Assembly (NCBI GenBank): GCA_008921705.1
Contig: VFFE01007669.1
Span: 5,343,633 to 5,407,632, forward strand
Origin: Burhinus oedicnemus
Lineage: Eukaryota; Chordata; Aves; Charadriiformes; Burhinidae
Length of the DNA stretch: 64,000 nucleotides
Direction of reading: 5' to 3'
Shown: positions 54,901 through 63,294 of the stretch, one piece after another
Layout: the number at the start of each line of letters is the position of its first letter
Numbering within the stretch: the first letter of the stretch is position 1
Notes under the pieces: model-generated
Told to the model about the DNA's origin: nothing
The model's input: only the letters and a program-made list of their open reading frames with translations
Database searches by the model: none
Translations under genes and position numbers: made by a program

Positions 54901-57358
54901 TAACCTTAAGCAATTAAATAGTTCACTTGGACTTAAGATTAAGCAAATGGTCTAGGGTTTGGCTGGAGCACAGACAAACCCAGAAAATGCACAAAGGAGT
55001 CAAATATAAGCAGATTCTTCAAATTACTTTAAATCAGTTGTGTTTGCATTTTAGTAATATGGCTAAACCATTTAGTTTTGCTATAAACTATTTGGGTTTT
55101 GCAGGGTGTTGTTTTGAAATGATGTTTCAAGTTTTCTCCTATTTCCTGGTAGTTAATAGACGGACACGACACCACAAAAATAAATGTACAGTTTCTTAGA
55201 TCAAAAATTGGAATAGTGTCCCAGGAGCCTGTGCTATTTGACTGCAGCATTGCTGAGAATATTAAATATGGCAGTAACACCAAAGAGGCGACGATGGAAA
55301 AAGTCATAGAAGCAGCCAAGAAGGCTCAGCTGCATGATTTTGTCATGTCGCTGCCTGAGGTAAGTATCTGCGAGGTCTTGGCTGGGAACTACAAATAGGC
55401 CGCTCGGTGCTTGTTGCAGCAGGAATTGCTCCAAACCCAGTTAAAGTTGCTACACATGCATACCTTTTATTTACTTTAACAGCTGTAACAGTAGGAGCAA
55501 AGAGGGTGTGGTGACCATGCCTCATATGTTCCTTAGAGTTTGGGCGTGAGTTGCTACTGGATTTTTACACAGCAGGCAAATATTTATAAAACTGAAACCA
55601 GCAGTTACAACTCTGGATTAGGAGAAATGGGACGATTTTTCAAAGCTGTTGACAAGAAAGAAGGAGCAGCACAATTCAGCAGTCAAAGCATTACACTGAG
55701 TCAGGAAATACAAATCCTGTTCCCAGCTGTGGGAGATTTGCCGTGTGACTAGGACATGATAGTTAGACAAAAAGATTTGAAGCTGGCTGCTTACGTGCAC
55801 TTAAGAAGTACTTAAATGCACTGAAATATAAATATAAAGCAGAAGAAAATAAAAGTTATGAATACAAATTAGGCACCCAAACAAAACACTTGTCCAGAAA
55901 GCCCTTAGATCACTTTTAGCCTCTTCTCCCAAATCTAGGGTGGGGGGATTTCTTTTACCTCAGACAAATCAGCCATCATCTTGTTATCAAATTTTTCTTC
56001 CAGGCCCTTCACCATACCGCCTGGGCTCCTGGGCCATGTGCACTGCAAAGCATGGCTCAGAAATGTCTCCCCAAACACGTGTATCGCTCATACAGTATTT
56101 CTGCATTGCCGGGTTTTTTTAAGGAGGAGGCAGCAATGGTCAGCGCTCTCGCCTCTCTCCTCCTGTTCTTCCTTCATGTTGTGTACTGGTGTGTTTGCTT
56201 ACACCTGAATAAAATCTTCCCTTTGTATATTTTTCAGAAATATGAAACTAATGTTGGGGCTCAAGGATCCCAGCTGTCTCGTGGGCAAAAACAACGCATT
56301 GCTATAGCGAGGGCCATCATACGAGATCCTAAAATTTTATTACTGGATGAAGCTACATCCGCCTTAGACACAGAAAGTGAAAAGGTAAATGCGCAGTGAT
56401 AAGCAATACGGGAAAGTTAATACAATGGCTTACAATGTACAATGCCTTTACTGTTCTACAGAGACATCCTGACGTACTCCACCACATGACCGCAACGTTA
56501 TTCCCCATTGTTAATTCAGCACTTATACCTTTAACGATCTTTTCGAAAGAGCCAGAAAGCACAGCTATAAAAAAAGCAGCCAGCTACAGGGGCTCTTAGA
56601 CTGCCAATGAGAGGTGGCACTTTCTCAGAAATGTGCATACTAATTTCCTGAGTTTCAAAGCATTCAGTGGAAATGTTTCATAAATACAGCTTCTGCACAT
56701 TAAAAAAAACCCAAACCAAAATGCAGTCAAAAAAACAAAAGCAAAAATGTATGCAAGCATACGAATGATTAACCTGACTATCCAATAAAAACAGCAGTGA
56801 GGGGCCTAAGAACTTGGGCAATAACTTGCATGGCTTGGTTACACTCAGAGATCAGAGAAATGGTGAGAGTTTAAAAACATATCCATGCTGAGCTGACATT
56901 CAGCATGTCAGCTGAATAAAGGCCTGCCTTAATTTCTACTGCTGTCTGTGTTTACCTCTCCCTTCTTTGTACGGCTAAGAAGCTGAGTTCATGACCCAGC
57001 TAAGCACACCAGCAAGGTAATCTTTGATTTTGCCTCATAGTCACTTTTACAAGTTGCACAATATGGTTAATCACTCTGAAGCAATCAGATTTCTCCAGCT
57101 CTGAGCCCCAATTTGGTTTGCCCATTTTCATTCTGACACTTTGCCTGTTGCCTTTAGACTGTGCAGGCAGCGCTGGATAAGGCCAGAGAAGGGCGGACCT
57201 GCATCGTCATTGCCCACCGCTTGTCCACGATCCAGAATGCTGACATCATCGCTGTGATGTCGCAAGGACTCATCATTGAAAGGGGCACTCATGATGAACT
57301 GATGGCAACGGAAGGAGCTTATTATAAGCTTGTTACCACTGGAGCCCCAATTAGCTGA
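15826..57358 (+). CDS. ABCB11: ABCB11, bile salt export pump (complete coding sequence)
   Basis: Full ABC transporter of the B family. In mammals it uses ATP to pump conjugated bile salts across the canalicular membrane of hepatocytes. Twenty-eight coding exons join in frame to 1352 residues; skipping the 48-nt exon at 18576-18623 gives 1336, against 1321 in human BSEP. Layout TMD1-NBD1-linker-TMD2-NBD2. NBD1: A-loop Y445, Walker [10 protein letters not shown] 471-479, Q519, signature MSGGQ 575-579, Walker B ILLLD 595-599 followed by M600, H631. NBD2: Y1118, Walker [10 protein letters not shown] 1144-1152, Q1192, signature LSRGQ 1250-1254, Walker B ILLLD 1270-1274 with E1275, H1306. Three N-glycosylation sequons (N124, N131, N140) sit in the first extracellular loop. 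Residues equivalent to human E297, V444 and D482 are E313, V460 and D498. Outside the N-terminus, exon 5 and the linker, exon lengths match human ABCB11 as I remember them. No frame break was found. Paralogue ABCB1 is excluded by the BSEP-specific residues and exon structure. Confidence 0.97.
17109..17130 (+). CDS. ABCB11: ABCB11 coding exon 2 (22-nt microexon)
   Basis: Flanked by TTTTTCCTAACAG and GTAAGTC. Adds CNSFKKS in phase. Human ABCB11 also has a 22-nt exon here (c.77-98, from memory), which makes this very short call credible. Confidence 0.85.
18576..18623 (+). CDS. ABCB11: ABCB11 candidate extra exon (48 nt, 16 codons)
   Basis: Acceptor ATCTTTTTTTGCTAG and donor GTGAGT frame 48 open nt coding [16 protein letters not shown] and part of a lysine codon. 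It enters and leaves in phase 2, so it can be included or skipped without changing frame. Human ABCB11 has no counterpart. Could be a lineage-specific or alternatively spliced exon, or a chance exon-like sequence; see findings. Confidence 0.5.
18719..18767 (+). CDS. ABCB11: ABCB11 coding exon 4
   Basis: 49 nt after TTCTTGAAG, ending at a GTAATG donor in phase 0. Codes [16 protein letters not shown]; the GFFQL end matches human BSEP just before TM1. One codon shorter than the human exon. Confidence 0.9.
20693..20934 (+). CDS. ABCB11: ABCB11 coding exon 5 (TM1 and glycosylated loop)
   Basis: 242 nt, residues 66-146. Holds TM1 and the first extracellular loop with sequons NNT, NGT and NAT (N124, N131, N140). 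One codon longer than human. CTCTTTAG acceptor, GTAAGT donor. Confidence 0.95.
20935..22544 (+). other. ABCB11 intron 5
   Basis: 1.6 kb with consensus GTAAGT and TTTTTTTCAG ends. A reading frame antisense to 22062-22436 has no family resemblance. Nothing else recognised. Confidence 0.75.
22545..22632 (+). CDS. ABCB11: ABCB11 coding exon 6 (TM2)
   Basis: 88 nt, the human length. Codes [17 protein letters not shown] and the start of TM2; leaves in phase 0 at a GTCAGT donor. Confidence 0.94.
23569..23702 (+). CDS. ABCB11: ABCB11 coding exon 7
   Basis: 134 nt, the human length. Codes the end of TM2 and the intracellular helix with RQIQKIRK and [14 protein letters not shown], a strongly conserved BSEP/ABCB segment. 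GTAAGT donor. Confidence 0.95.
25528..25699 (+). CDS. ABCB11: ABCB11 coding exon 8 (TM3-TM4)
   Basis: 172 nt, the human length. Codes [15 protein letters not shown] followed by TM3 and TM4 around [15 protein letters not shown] donor, phase 0. Confidence 0.95.
27479..27603 (+). CDS. ABCB11: ABCB11 coding exon 9
   Basis: 125 nt, the human length. Coupling-helix region ending [12 protein letters not shown]. The glutamate mutated in human PFIC2 (E297G) is kept as E313. TTTTGTAG acceptor and a weaker GTTTGT donor. Confidence 0.94.
28361..28535 (+). CDS. ABCB11: ABCB11 coding exon 10 (TM5)
   Basis: 175 nt, the human length. Codes [16 protein letters not shown], then TM5 ending in [21 protein letters not shown] acceptor, phase 0 donor GTACCC. 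Confidence 0.95.
30751..30864 (+). CDS. ABCB11: ABCB11 coding exon 11 (TM6)
   Basis: 114 nt, the human length. TM6 and the exit toward NBD1: [20 protein letters not shown] and FETIDR. GTAAGT donor. Confidence 0.95.
32816..32926 (+). CDS. ABCB11: ABCB11 coding exon 12 (NBD1 A-loop)
   Basis: 111 nt, the human length. Starts NBD1 with [20 protein letters not shown] and the A-loop tyrosine Y445 in [14 protein letters not shown] donor. Confidence 0.95.
33839..33964 (+). CDS. ABCB11: ABCB11 coding exon 13 (NBD1 Walker A)
   Basis: 126 nt, the human length. Walker [10 protein letters not shown] at 471-479. The position of the human V444A polymorphism is Val here (V460). TTTTTTCCTCTCCAG acceptor, GTGAGT donor. 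Confidence 0.96.
34756..34959 (+). CDS. ABCB11: ABCB11 coding exon 14 (NBD1 Q-loop)
   Basis: 204 nt, the human length. Contains D498 (human D482), [10 protein letters not shown] with Q-loop Q519 preceded by E518, and the helical subdomain up to IMDLPQ. GTATGC donor. Confidence 0.96.
36219..36389 (+). CDS. ABCB11: ABCB11 coding exon 15 (NBD1 signature and Walker B)
   Basis: 171 nt, the human length. MSGGQ signature, ILLLD Walker B, then M600 where a catalytic Glu would normally be, and D-loop SALDNES. The same methionine is found in human BSEP (M584). Confidence 0.96.
36758..36959 (+). CDS. ABCB11: ABCB11 coding exon 16 (NBD1 end)
   Basis: 202 nt, the human length. Switch histidine H631 in SIAHRLST and the NBD1 end [14 protein letters not shown]. 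Leaves in phase 1 at GTAAGT. Confidence 0.95.
37386..38389 (+). mobile_element. CR1 LINE, 5'-truncated, in ABCB11 intron 16
   Basis: About 1 kb in the same direction as ABCB11. The 5' part resembles the end of the CR1 reverse transcriptase (a decayed [15 protein letters not shown] stretch near 37470-37500). The middle and 3' parts contain the CR1 ORF2 C-terminus, still open at 37997-38296 ([25 protein letters not shown]). It ends in the CR1 3' tail with GACCTTTAAAGGTCCCTTCC and a short ATTCTGAGATTCTATGATT repeat. Several stops make the 5' part non-coding. Edges are approximate; no clear target-site duplication was seen. CR1 is the dominant LINE of birds and is also found in other reptiles. 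Confidence 0.92.
37997..38296 (+). pseudogene. CR1 ORF2 C-terminal fragment
   Basis: Uninterrupted stretch of about 99 codons within the CR1 copy, giving the non-enzymatic C-terminal tail of the CR1 ORF2 protein and its stop. The upstream reverse transcriptase part is broken by stops and frame shifts, so this is a relic and not a gene. Confidence 0.8.
38694..38772 (+). CDS. ABCB11: ABCB11 coding exon 17 (linker)
   Basis: 79 nt against 64 in human (remembered). Codes the linker up to [12 protein letters not shown]. The acceptor is a CAGCAGCAG run, so the exon may start at 38694, 38697 or 38700, all in frame; the first is given. Confidence 0.88.
39685..39820 (+). CDS. ABCB11: ABCB11 coding exon 18 (linker)
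   Basis: 136 nt against 103 in human (remembered), so 11 codons longer. Basic, serine-rich [12 protein letters not shown] is conserved; the acidic second half (GEDDEQAKK) is more divergent. TCTTTACAG acceptor, GTCAGG donor, phase 0. Confidence 0.92.
41364..41525 (+). CDS. ABCB11: ABCB11 coding exon 19 (TM7)
   Basis: 162 nt, one codon shorter than human. Ends the linker ([15 protein letters not shown]), then TM7 with [23 protein letters not shown] donor. Confidence 0.95.
41526..46612 (+). other. ABCB11 intron 19 (largest intron)
   Basis: 5.1 kb between the TM7 and TM8 exons. It includes a 165-codon open frame at 41585-42082 without recognisable similarity, and a 13-bp tandem duplication at 46250-46275. 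No mobile element recognised. Confidence 0.75.
46250..46275. repeat. 13-bp tandem duplication
   Basis: GTCACTATGCTAT occurs twice back to back, within ABCB11 intron 19. Confidence 0.9.
46613..46717 (+). CDS. ABCB11: ABCB11 coding exon 20 (TM8)
   Basis: 105 nt. Codes [20 protein letters not shown] and most of TM8. Acceptor TTTTTTTTCAAAG, donor GTAACA. Only 98 nt of intron separate it from the next exon. Confidence 0.95.
46816..46977 (+). CDS. ABCB11: ABCB11 coding exon 21
   Basis: 162 nt. Intracellular region of TMD2: [28 protein letters not shown], then [21 protein letters not shown] donor, phase 0. Confidence 0.95.
49095..49298 (+). CDS. ABCB11: ABCB11 coding exon 22 (TM9-TM10)
   Basis: 204 nt. 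[31 protein letters not shown] and [14 protein letters not shown], with TM9 and TM10. TTCTGTGAAG acceptor, GTAACG donor. Confidence 0.95.
49299..52607 (+). other. ABCB11 intron 22
   Basis: 3.3 kb. Contains a pyrimidine-rich open stretch (50577-50948) and two 20-nt near-identical direct repeats at 50145-50195. No exon or mobile element recognised. Confidence 0.75.
50145..50195. repeat. Direct repeat pair, 20 nt, period 31
   Basis: AAGGCTGAGAATAGGTTTAT at 50145-50164 and the same with one change (G to C) at 50176-50195. Confidence 0.85.
52608..52849 (+). CDS. ABCB11: ABCB11 coding exon 23 (TM11)
   Basis: 242 nt. [18 protein letters not shown], a coupling helix, then TM11 and ASYRYGG-like [15 protein letters not shown] donor, leaving in phase 2. 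Confidence 0.95.
52962..53118 (+). CDS. ABCB11: ABCB11 coding exon 24 (TM12)
   Basis: 157 nt, 112 nt after the previous exon. TM12 and exit: [17 protein letters not shown] and [18 protein letters not shown] acceptor, GTAAGA donor. Confidence 0.95.
54119..54138 (+). repeat. ABCB11: Poly-T tract before ABCB11 exon 25
   Basis: About 20 T residues forming the polypyrimidine tract of the exon 25 acceptor. A homopolymer this long is prone to length variation. Confidence 0.9.
54148..54345 (+). CDS. ABCB11: ABCB11 coding exon 25 (NBD2 Walker A)
   Basis: 198 nt. A-loop Y1118 in FTYPSRPD and Walker [10 protein letters not shown] (1144-1152). Preceded by about 20 consecutive T residues and CCCCACCAG. 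GTAAGC donor. Confidence 0.96.
55153..55359 (+). CDS. ABCB11: ABCB11 coding exon 26 (NBD2 Q-loop)
   Basis: 207 nt. LIDGHD, Q-loop Q1192 in [10 protein letters not shown], and [18 protein letters not shown] donor. Confidence 0.96.
56238..56384 (+). CDS. ABCB11: ABCB11 coding exon 27 (NBD2 signature and Walker B)
   Basis: 147 nt. Signature LSRGQ (1250-1254), Walker B ILLLD plus catalytic E1275, D-loop SALDTES. Human has LSRGE at the signature; here the last residue is the canonical Gln. Confidence 0.96.
57158..57358 (+). CDS. ABCB11: ABCB11 coding exon 28 (C-terminus and stop)
   Basis: 201 nt. Switch histidine H1306 in [13 protein letters not shown], ending [12 protein letters not shown] then TGA at 57356-57358. 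The C-terminus matches human (TTGSPIS) and has no extension. Confidence 0.96.
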   Translation, partial: TVQAALDKAREGRTCIVIAHRLSTIQNADIIAVMSQGLIIERGTHDELMATEGAYYKLVTTGAPIS

Positions 57359-57744
57359 ATTACTCTGATTCTCAATGTGAAAGATCATTTTTCTGTAAGC
57401 AAATACTCTGTGGTAGGTATGTGTATATTGGTACCCCATTGTGCTACAAAGTGCTCTACAATATTGTGAGTTTTGTGCTACCCTAAATGTATGTAGCTTT
57501 CTGCATCAAGCACACTTGTCAGGCACATCCAGGGGACTAAGCATAGGCTGATGCATTCAGGAAGTAGCTTAGCCCACTGCAAAGGCAAAGAAAGCCTGGA
57601 AATGGGAAAGATCTTTGCTGGTGAGCTGGGGAATTGCCATCACCTGCAGTCAGACTGCACAGTCCTGTCATTCCTCAACTAACAATCAAGGAAGAGTCCG
57701 CTCTGGTGTTCTGGAAACTGCCACTTGTCTAGGCAAGCTCTGTG

Positions 57745-57750
57745 AATAAA
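57745..57750 (+). terminator. ABCB11: Candidate ABCB11 poly(A) signal
   Basis: First AATAAA after the stop codon, about 390 nt downstream. Alternatives at 58122-58127 and 58585-58590 would give a longer 3' UTR. Which is used cannot be told from sequence alone. Confidence 0.45.
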
Positions 57751-59419
57751 AAAACAATCCCAAGAAGGATGCTGTATATCTGAAAGGATCAAATCTCTCC
57801 GAACGTTCGGTCTGCAGAGCATGACAACAGATACCCTTACTGTGGGTATGGAACCCCCACCCTTCCACCCCTTCATACCATACACATCAACTGTGCTGTT
57901 CAGGGAGGCTGGGCTTCCACCGTGTGCAGCTACAGCACCAACACATTGGCGCCCTGAGCCTGACAGAGCGGTGCCCCTTCAACAAAACCATTACATACTT
58001 ACAAAGAAGGCAGCTCCACAGAAGTAAGGAAAGCAACTAAGAAGAGGAACAGAAGCTGGTGAGGCTCATTTCCCCTACACTCACCACTCTGATCAAAGCT
58101 GTCAAACAGATTTTGAATAGGAATAAATGCTTTAGTTAAATCAATGCAAAATCCTACAGTTAATCATCACAGTTATTTAAATCACTTCCGTTGAGTCAGT
58201 GATGGATGTTATGTTCTCTTTTTTTCAGAAAGCGAGATGATGAGTATTTTTACAGAAACCATAAATATATGCAGTAAAGGTGGGAAAAAAATAGCCATAA
58301 TTAGCTGTGTGTATTAAGCAGAGTTGACAAATAGGGCAACAATTCATTCAGAAATGACAAAGGTCAGGAAGCGTGTTCTTCTGGCAGAAGCCTGTATCTG
58401 TAACAGTTATTATAAGGTCTACTGCATGTTTCTCTATTGACATACCTATATGATATTTAATTTATATTAGTATTTAAGGCCATGGAAAAATAACTATTCT
58501 TTATTAAAAACTACAATTACTATGTGTAGTTATTCCATAATTCTTTTGCCTAAGGGACATCACTTTTGTGGCCCAAATTATAGCAATAAATTGTATTTTT
58601 TACTGGCTCGTGTGCTTTAGCGCTTCATCTCTTACCCTTCAGACAAGTGCATGAGTATCATGCAGCAGATAACAAGTATTTGTATGTATTTAGATCACGT
58701 CTGTAACCAGGGTCTGCTGTGCAGGATGGAGTTGTTGAGAAGGCCAACACAGCTACACTAGCCTCTGCCTACAAAGAAGCCTGCCATCTCCTTGCAAGAG
58801 CACAGGGCCCAGCTGGGTGGAGCTACTACTGCTCTTCATCATAACATCATCCTATTTTAAAAGAGCTAGTAAATATTGGGAGCTATGTATTGGGAAGTAT
58901 GCCTACATAACAAAGGCACTCACAGTGTACACAAACAGTTGCACTGGTCTTACACGTTCTTGGGTGCCATCTCCTGCTCCTTTATACCTGTGTGCTATTG
59001 ACAACCAGTTGATTATAAAGCCCTTCAGTACCTGTACGAAGGAATTAAAATGCAAATGGAGCTACATGGCATGTCTGGGCATGAGCAACAAGCCTTGATG
59101 GACTGCTTGGTGCAGAGCTGGAGTGGCCTTTCCTCTGCAGCTGCTCCACTGGTAAGATCTCCCAGCCCTGGAACTTGGTGACAAGGCCCCTGAGCAGACC
59201 CAAAGGAGTTTGTTTGTGTCTTTTGGAGCCAACCCTGAGTTACTAGTCTTGACAGAAGTAGCTGATAGTGTCATTTGGTGTGTCCTGCTCTGTGTTTCTC
59301 TGTATGGTTCATGACAGCTGCATAATCTGGTTTTCCCACCACCCTATTCCTCTGGATAAATATAACCATGATAGTGTATTGGGGTGGTACCTCTGCAAAT
59401 TCAGCCCCTGCTCCAATTA

Positions 59420-59445
59420 GACTACTCTGAGCGACTACTCTGAGC
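59420..59445. repeat. 13-bp tandem duplication
   Basis: GACTACTCTGAGC occurs twice back to back, between ABCB11 and G6PC2. Confidence 0.9.
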
Positions 59446-61874
59446 AGGAACAGCCTGTCTGTGGCCAGAGTCCTTCCGTCAGGAAGGCATAACGTGGAAT
59501 AGGGAGGACGAAAAGCTGCATATTAGCAAAAGCGAGTGTTGTGAACTGAATGTAATGCCAACTTGCCAGCTAGTTTGTATGAGGGACACTTTCACTTCAT
59601 ATAACTCCTGCCTAGTGAGAACCTTTTTGCAGATAGATGTAACGACTTTTGGAATTGCACTACCCCAATTTGGGCATCTCTAAATCAAGAACAAAAGAGT
59701 AACTTTCTCCCAGGATCCCATTAGTGGGAGCAAGGGGATCACTCAAGCACTTTCCACCCTCCTTATTACATAGGAAAAGCCCTAATTCAAAAGGGGGCCT
59801 TGTGGCCCAAACCAGGTTGAGTATTTCAGCCCATCGTATAAGTGTATATGCTCTGTATCTGTTCTGAATATTAACAATATAAACAGTCTGATGAAGTTAC
59901 AGCTTAAATGTTTAACAATTTGCTAGCTCTTAGTTAAGGTGCCACACAATCTTATTAAATAAGGCTTGAAGTGTGATTTTCAGCTGTGATAAATTCACTA
60001 AAGCCTGACTGAGGGACATGTAGGCCTATTTCACTGTATCAACTAAATAGCTGGCTCTTGATTTACAATTCTAATTCTATCAAAATATCAAGATTATATG
60101 TAGACACTTGTTTATCCCACCACTCTGGAAAAGGCTAACTCCATCTGAAGTTTTGGGAGCCCTCTCTGGAGATTCTTCAGGCAGTTGCACAAAACTCTAT
60201 AGCCCAACACAGTCAGTTGCTCAGAAAGTGTCTTATTCTACTGCCATTACTTTATCAACAGGTTAATTTCTGAAGTTACTGGCAAAATTAAACTATCATC
60301 TTAATTTATTCAGTTTTCCCACCATTCTTGGTTTTAGTAATGTTTTAATAGTTGCAGAAAGAATAAAAAGTGGTTCAGACAGGAAGCTGGTCTTTGTCCC
60401 TTTTCCTGAAGCACTGAAGTTGCAAGCTAAATTAATAGGACACTCAAAGAAAGCGAGTGGGAGCCCATGTCTTCTTACGTGTCTGTATGGTACTTAGAAG
60501 AATACTGCAGAAATGCTAGTTATCATTCTATGTCAATGGTTGTGCCTATCCCAACGGAGGCACCAAGATTCTTTGTCAGTACCGGGAAGCACAGACCCTC
60601 CTGTGGTAGGAGCTTAGAAATGTGATGTCTGCCCATAACCCCCAGTTTATAAGAGCCAACATTGCCAGTAGGCCCAAACACTGCTGCAAGAGCCACACAT
60701 GGCTGCACACAAAGAATCCCCTGCTGTTGGCCAGGAGGAGTGAGGAACAGAAGGACAGCTAGACAAACCTTCTAGTGTTTTGTGATGCCTCTGTGGGTCA
60801 CCTCACTGATAAGGAATAACAAAGCACAGAGCATCTTGAACACGGGAGAAAGCTTTGTCATAGCTGCCTTTGATCTTCATTATTTGTTTCTAGTCCCATT
60901 AGCTTAGTCATTTTGCTTAAGGAGCCATAATTATTGAAAAGACTGGTTTCAGGCCAGCTGCTGCAGGAAAAAGAGTTCAGAGAATCATTACAGAAGGTAT
61001 CAGGAGATGCATAAAGCAGAATGCTCCTCAGACTGTTAAAAACAGATTAATAATTTTTTTAAGTTAAGGTAGCCTTAGGAGGCTCTTAAATAAGGATGTC
61101 TGTTTCAGATTTGCTTCTGTAATTTGTATCGTGTTCGTTCCCAAGGGCCAACTCAAACTATTTACCTTGTTTTCCCAATTAAATAAGATTCTTTCCCTTT
61201 CAATTATGCCACAACTAATTTGAAGTCAAGAAGCAATATCATGTTTACATCTTCTAAGCCTTATTGCTATCAGATCATGCACACACAGCCCTTATTACCC
61301 ATATTATAGCTTTATGCTGCTTGTATACTAAGTATTATGAGATGGTATCAGCAAAATATTGCTTAAAGATTGAGCACCAAAAGGGAATATGCAACAGTAA
61401 GTGCTAAATAATGAATAAAAAGGGAAAGCACCTGCTTTTGCCTATTTAGAGCATCCATTTTATATAACAAACATGTATTTAACATATTAGTTACTTGTGT
61501 GCTTTGGTACACCAAGCTGACAAGAATATAACCTTATAATGACTTAGTCTGCAATCACCTTTTCTTGATTTACACAACTACTAACAGTGATTCAGGCTTC
61601 TGAGTTTTGACATGAGAGAATTAGACTAATTTGCCTTTGAAGTATGGAAGCATGAACAATAGGCTGAGATAATTTCATTACTGACAACTTTCATTTGTTG
61701 CTCTGTGTAATGTAGAGAACCCAAAGATTTGTTACACCATATTTATGCATTTTCAATATCAAAGGTGTAATCTGTATCATTCATGATTTATGTGACTGCT
61801 CTCAAAAAGTAAAAAGGACAAAAATCACACAGGAATGCAAAAATATATTCTACAGAGTCTAATTGAAATAAACT

Positions 61875-61880
61875 TTTATT
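61875..61880 (-). terminator. G6PC2: Candidate G6PC2 poly(A) signal
   Basis: AATAAA on the minus strand, about 570 nt after the G6PC2 stop codon. It is a plausible 3' end but not confirmed. Confidence 0.4.
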
Positions 61881-62447
61881 TTTTTCTCATCTGGCTTAAT
61901 CAGAAGCTGTTTTGCTCAGGAAGCTCAATAAGTTAAATCTGAAGCCTTGTTTATAACTACGCTGGCCTTTTTCACAGTGCCTGGGTACAGTTGTAGGTGG
62001 TGTGATACTGTCACACCATAATCTAGCAGTTTAACATACAATATCTATATATAAAAAAACTGAATGTTGAGTATCACTATATACAATTGAGGCTTGAAGC
62101 ACCATCTAGTTGGAGATGGACAGAACTAAAAGACCACCAAGTAGCTAAATAAAACTAGTTGATTATACTTTAGAACTTCATTATGACCCAGGGTATTGAG
62201 TCATATATAACCATACTGCAGTGTCCCTCATTGCAATATTTCTAGGAATAAAATCGGCAATTAATATGTCTGAGCTGCAAAAGTCATTCTTGAATGTACT
62301 GATTCTGGATGTACTGGTTACTTACCAGGAGCACACCAAAGGTGCAGTGGCATCCCCCTTGGTTAAATGAGTTAGCAAAAGTGCTTTGCGGAGGCTTTTG
62401 AACTGTTCATATCCATCCCCACATTGCTAACCATTTGGAAACTTTAT

Positions 62448-62959
62448 CTAATTAAGTTTCTTTTCAGTTGTCCTCATTACTGAGTGGACACAGTACGGAA
62501 CCAAGGCAACTACAGTCAGAGGCATAGCTGCACTCTTACAAAAAGAGAGAATGTAGAACAAATACTCAGTATGAGTAGGTATCTTAACAAAATTATACAG
62601 CTGCAGTGTAGCTAAAGAAGCAGCTATACACAATATGCGGAAACTTATCTTACAGCTATTTTTACCTTTGCAGCTCATGATGAACATTTCAGAATTAATT
62701 CCGAGACCTAAGCCAAAGAGTGCACCTAAATTCCTCACCAGTCCAGCAAATGGAGTTGTGTCAATATTTATCCAGTCTGGGTTGGCACACCACTTCTTGG
62801 CCTTTGGAACAGACCATAGCAAGTCAATATCAAGAAGCTTGAGGACTAGATAAAAGCCAAGGGCAAAGACGAAAAGAAACAAGTTTGTCTTGATGTACAT
62901 TCTCAAGCTTGCTGTCTGAATAGCAGGGGTACGCTCAAATGCTTCTGCCACAAGAATGC
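62448..62959 (-). CDS. G6PC2: G6PC2, last coding exon (partial gene)
   Basis: C-terminal 169 codons plus stop of a glucose-6-phosphatase catalytic subunit, an ER membrane enzyme that hydrolyses glucose-6-phosphate to glucose. Acceptor TTCTAATTCACAG precedes 62959; the exon enters in phase 1, as in mammalian G6PC exon 5, and starts ILVAEAFERTPAIQTASL. Conserved blocks: DLLWSVPKAKKWCANPDW, DTTPFAGLVRNLGALFGLGL, FYILSFCKSAAMPLTVVALV. Several transmembrane helices are evident. It fits remembered human G6PC2 better than G6PC1 (SVPxAKKWCANPDW against TLEKAQRWCEQPEW), and G6PC2 is the known neighbour of ABCB11. The catalytic histidines and the phosphatase motif lie in earlier exons outside the window. 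The C-terminus ends TEKKLN, a lysine-rich ER-retention-like tail. Confidence 0.93.
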
Positions 62960-63060
62960 CTGTGAATTAGAAACTCAGTGTTACAGGGAACAACACACTC
63001 ATGCTTTGAAGAAGTGCTTTTTACAGTACCCCTGTAGACTTTGACTTTTGAAGACAGAAC

Positions 63061-63115
63061 AATATATCTATGTATTTTATATACATACGTACATATACAT
63101 GTACACACACACAAT
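63061..63115. repeat. AT/AC-rich simple sequence
   Basis: Alternating purine-pyrimidine run (ATACATACGTACATATACATG followed by a short ACACACAC run), a likely microsatellite. Confidence 0.75.
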
Positions 63116-63272
63116 TTACCACTTCTGTAGTACATTACAAAACCTTTTCTCCCACTCAATACTGCTAGTTTGGAAAAAAAAGAAGTCAAATACCAAGCAC
63201 TACATGTTTTTGATATGAGGCATGCCATCGGCCTGAGTGTATCTCCCAGATGACAGACAACCTATCAAATAT

Positions 63273-63294
63273 TAGATGTAAACTAGATGTAAAC
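63273..63294. repeat. 11-bp tandem duplication
   Basis: TAGATGTAAAC occurs twice back to back, followed by a partial third unit (TAGA). Confidence 0.9.

Larger units (their letters stand above)
57359..62447. other. ABCB11 3' UTR, intergenic DNA and G6PC2 3' UTR
   Basis: 5.1 kb between two convergent stop codons. AATAAA signals on the plus strand at 57745, 58122 and 58585 could end ABCB11; one on the minus strand at 61875-61880 could end G6PC2. The rest is AT-rich with only short, unrecognised frames. A 13-bp tandem duplication lies at 59420-59445. Confidence 0.7.
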
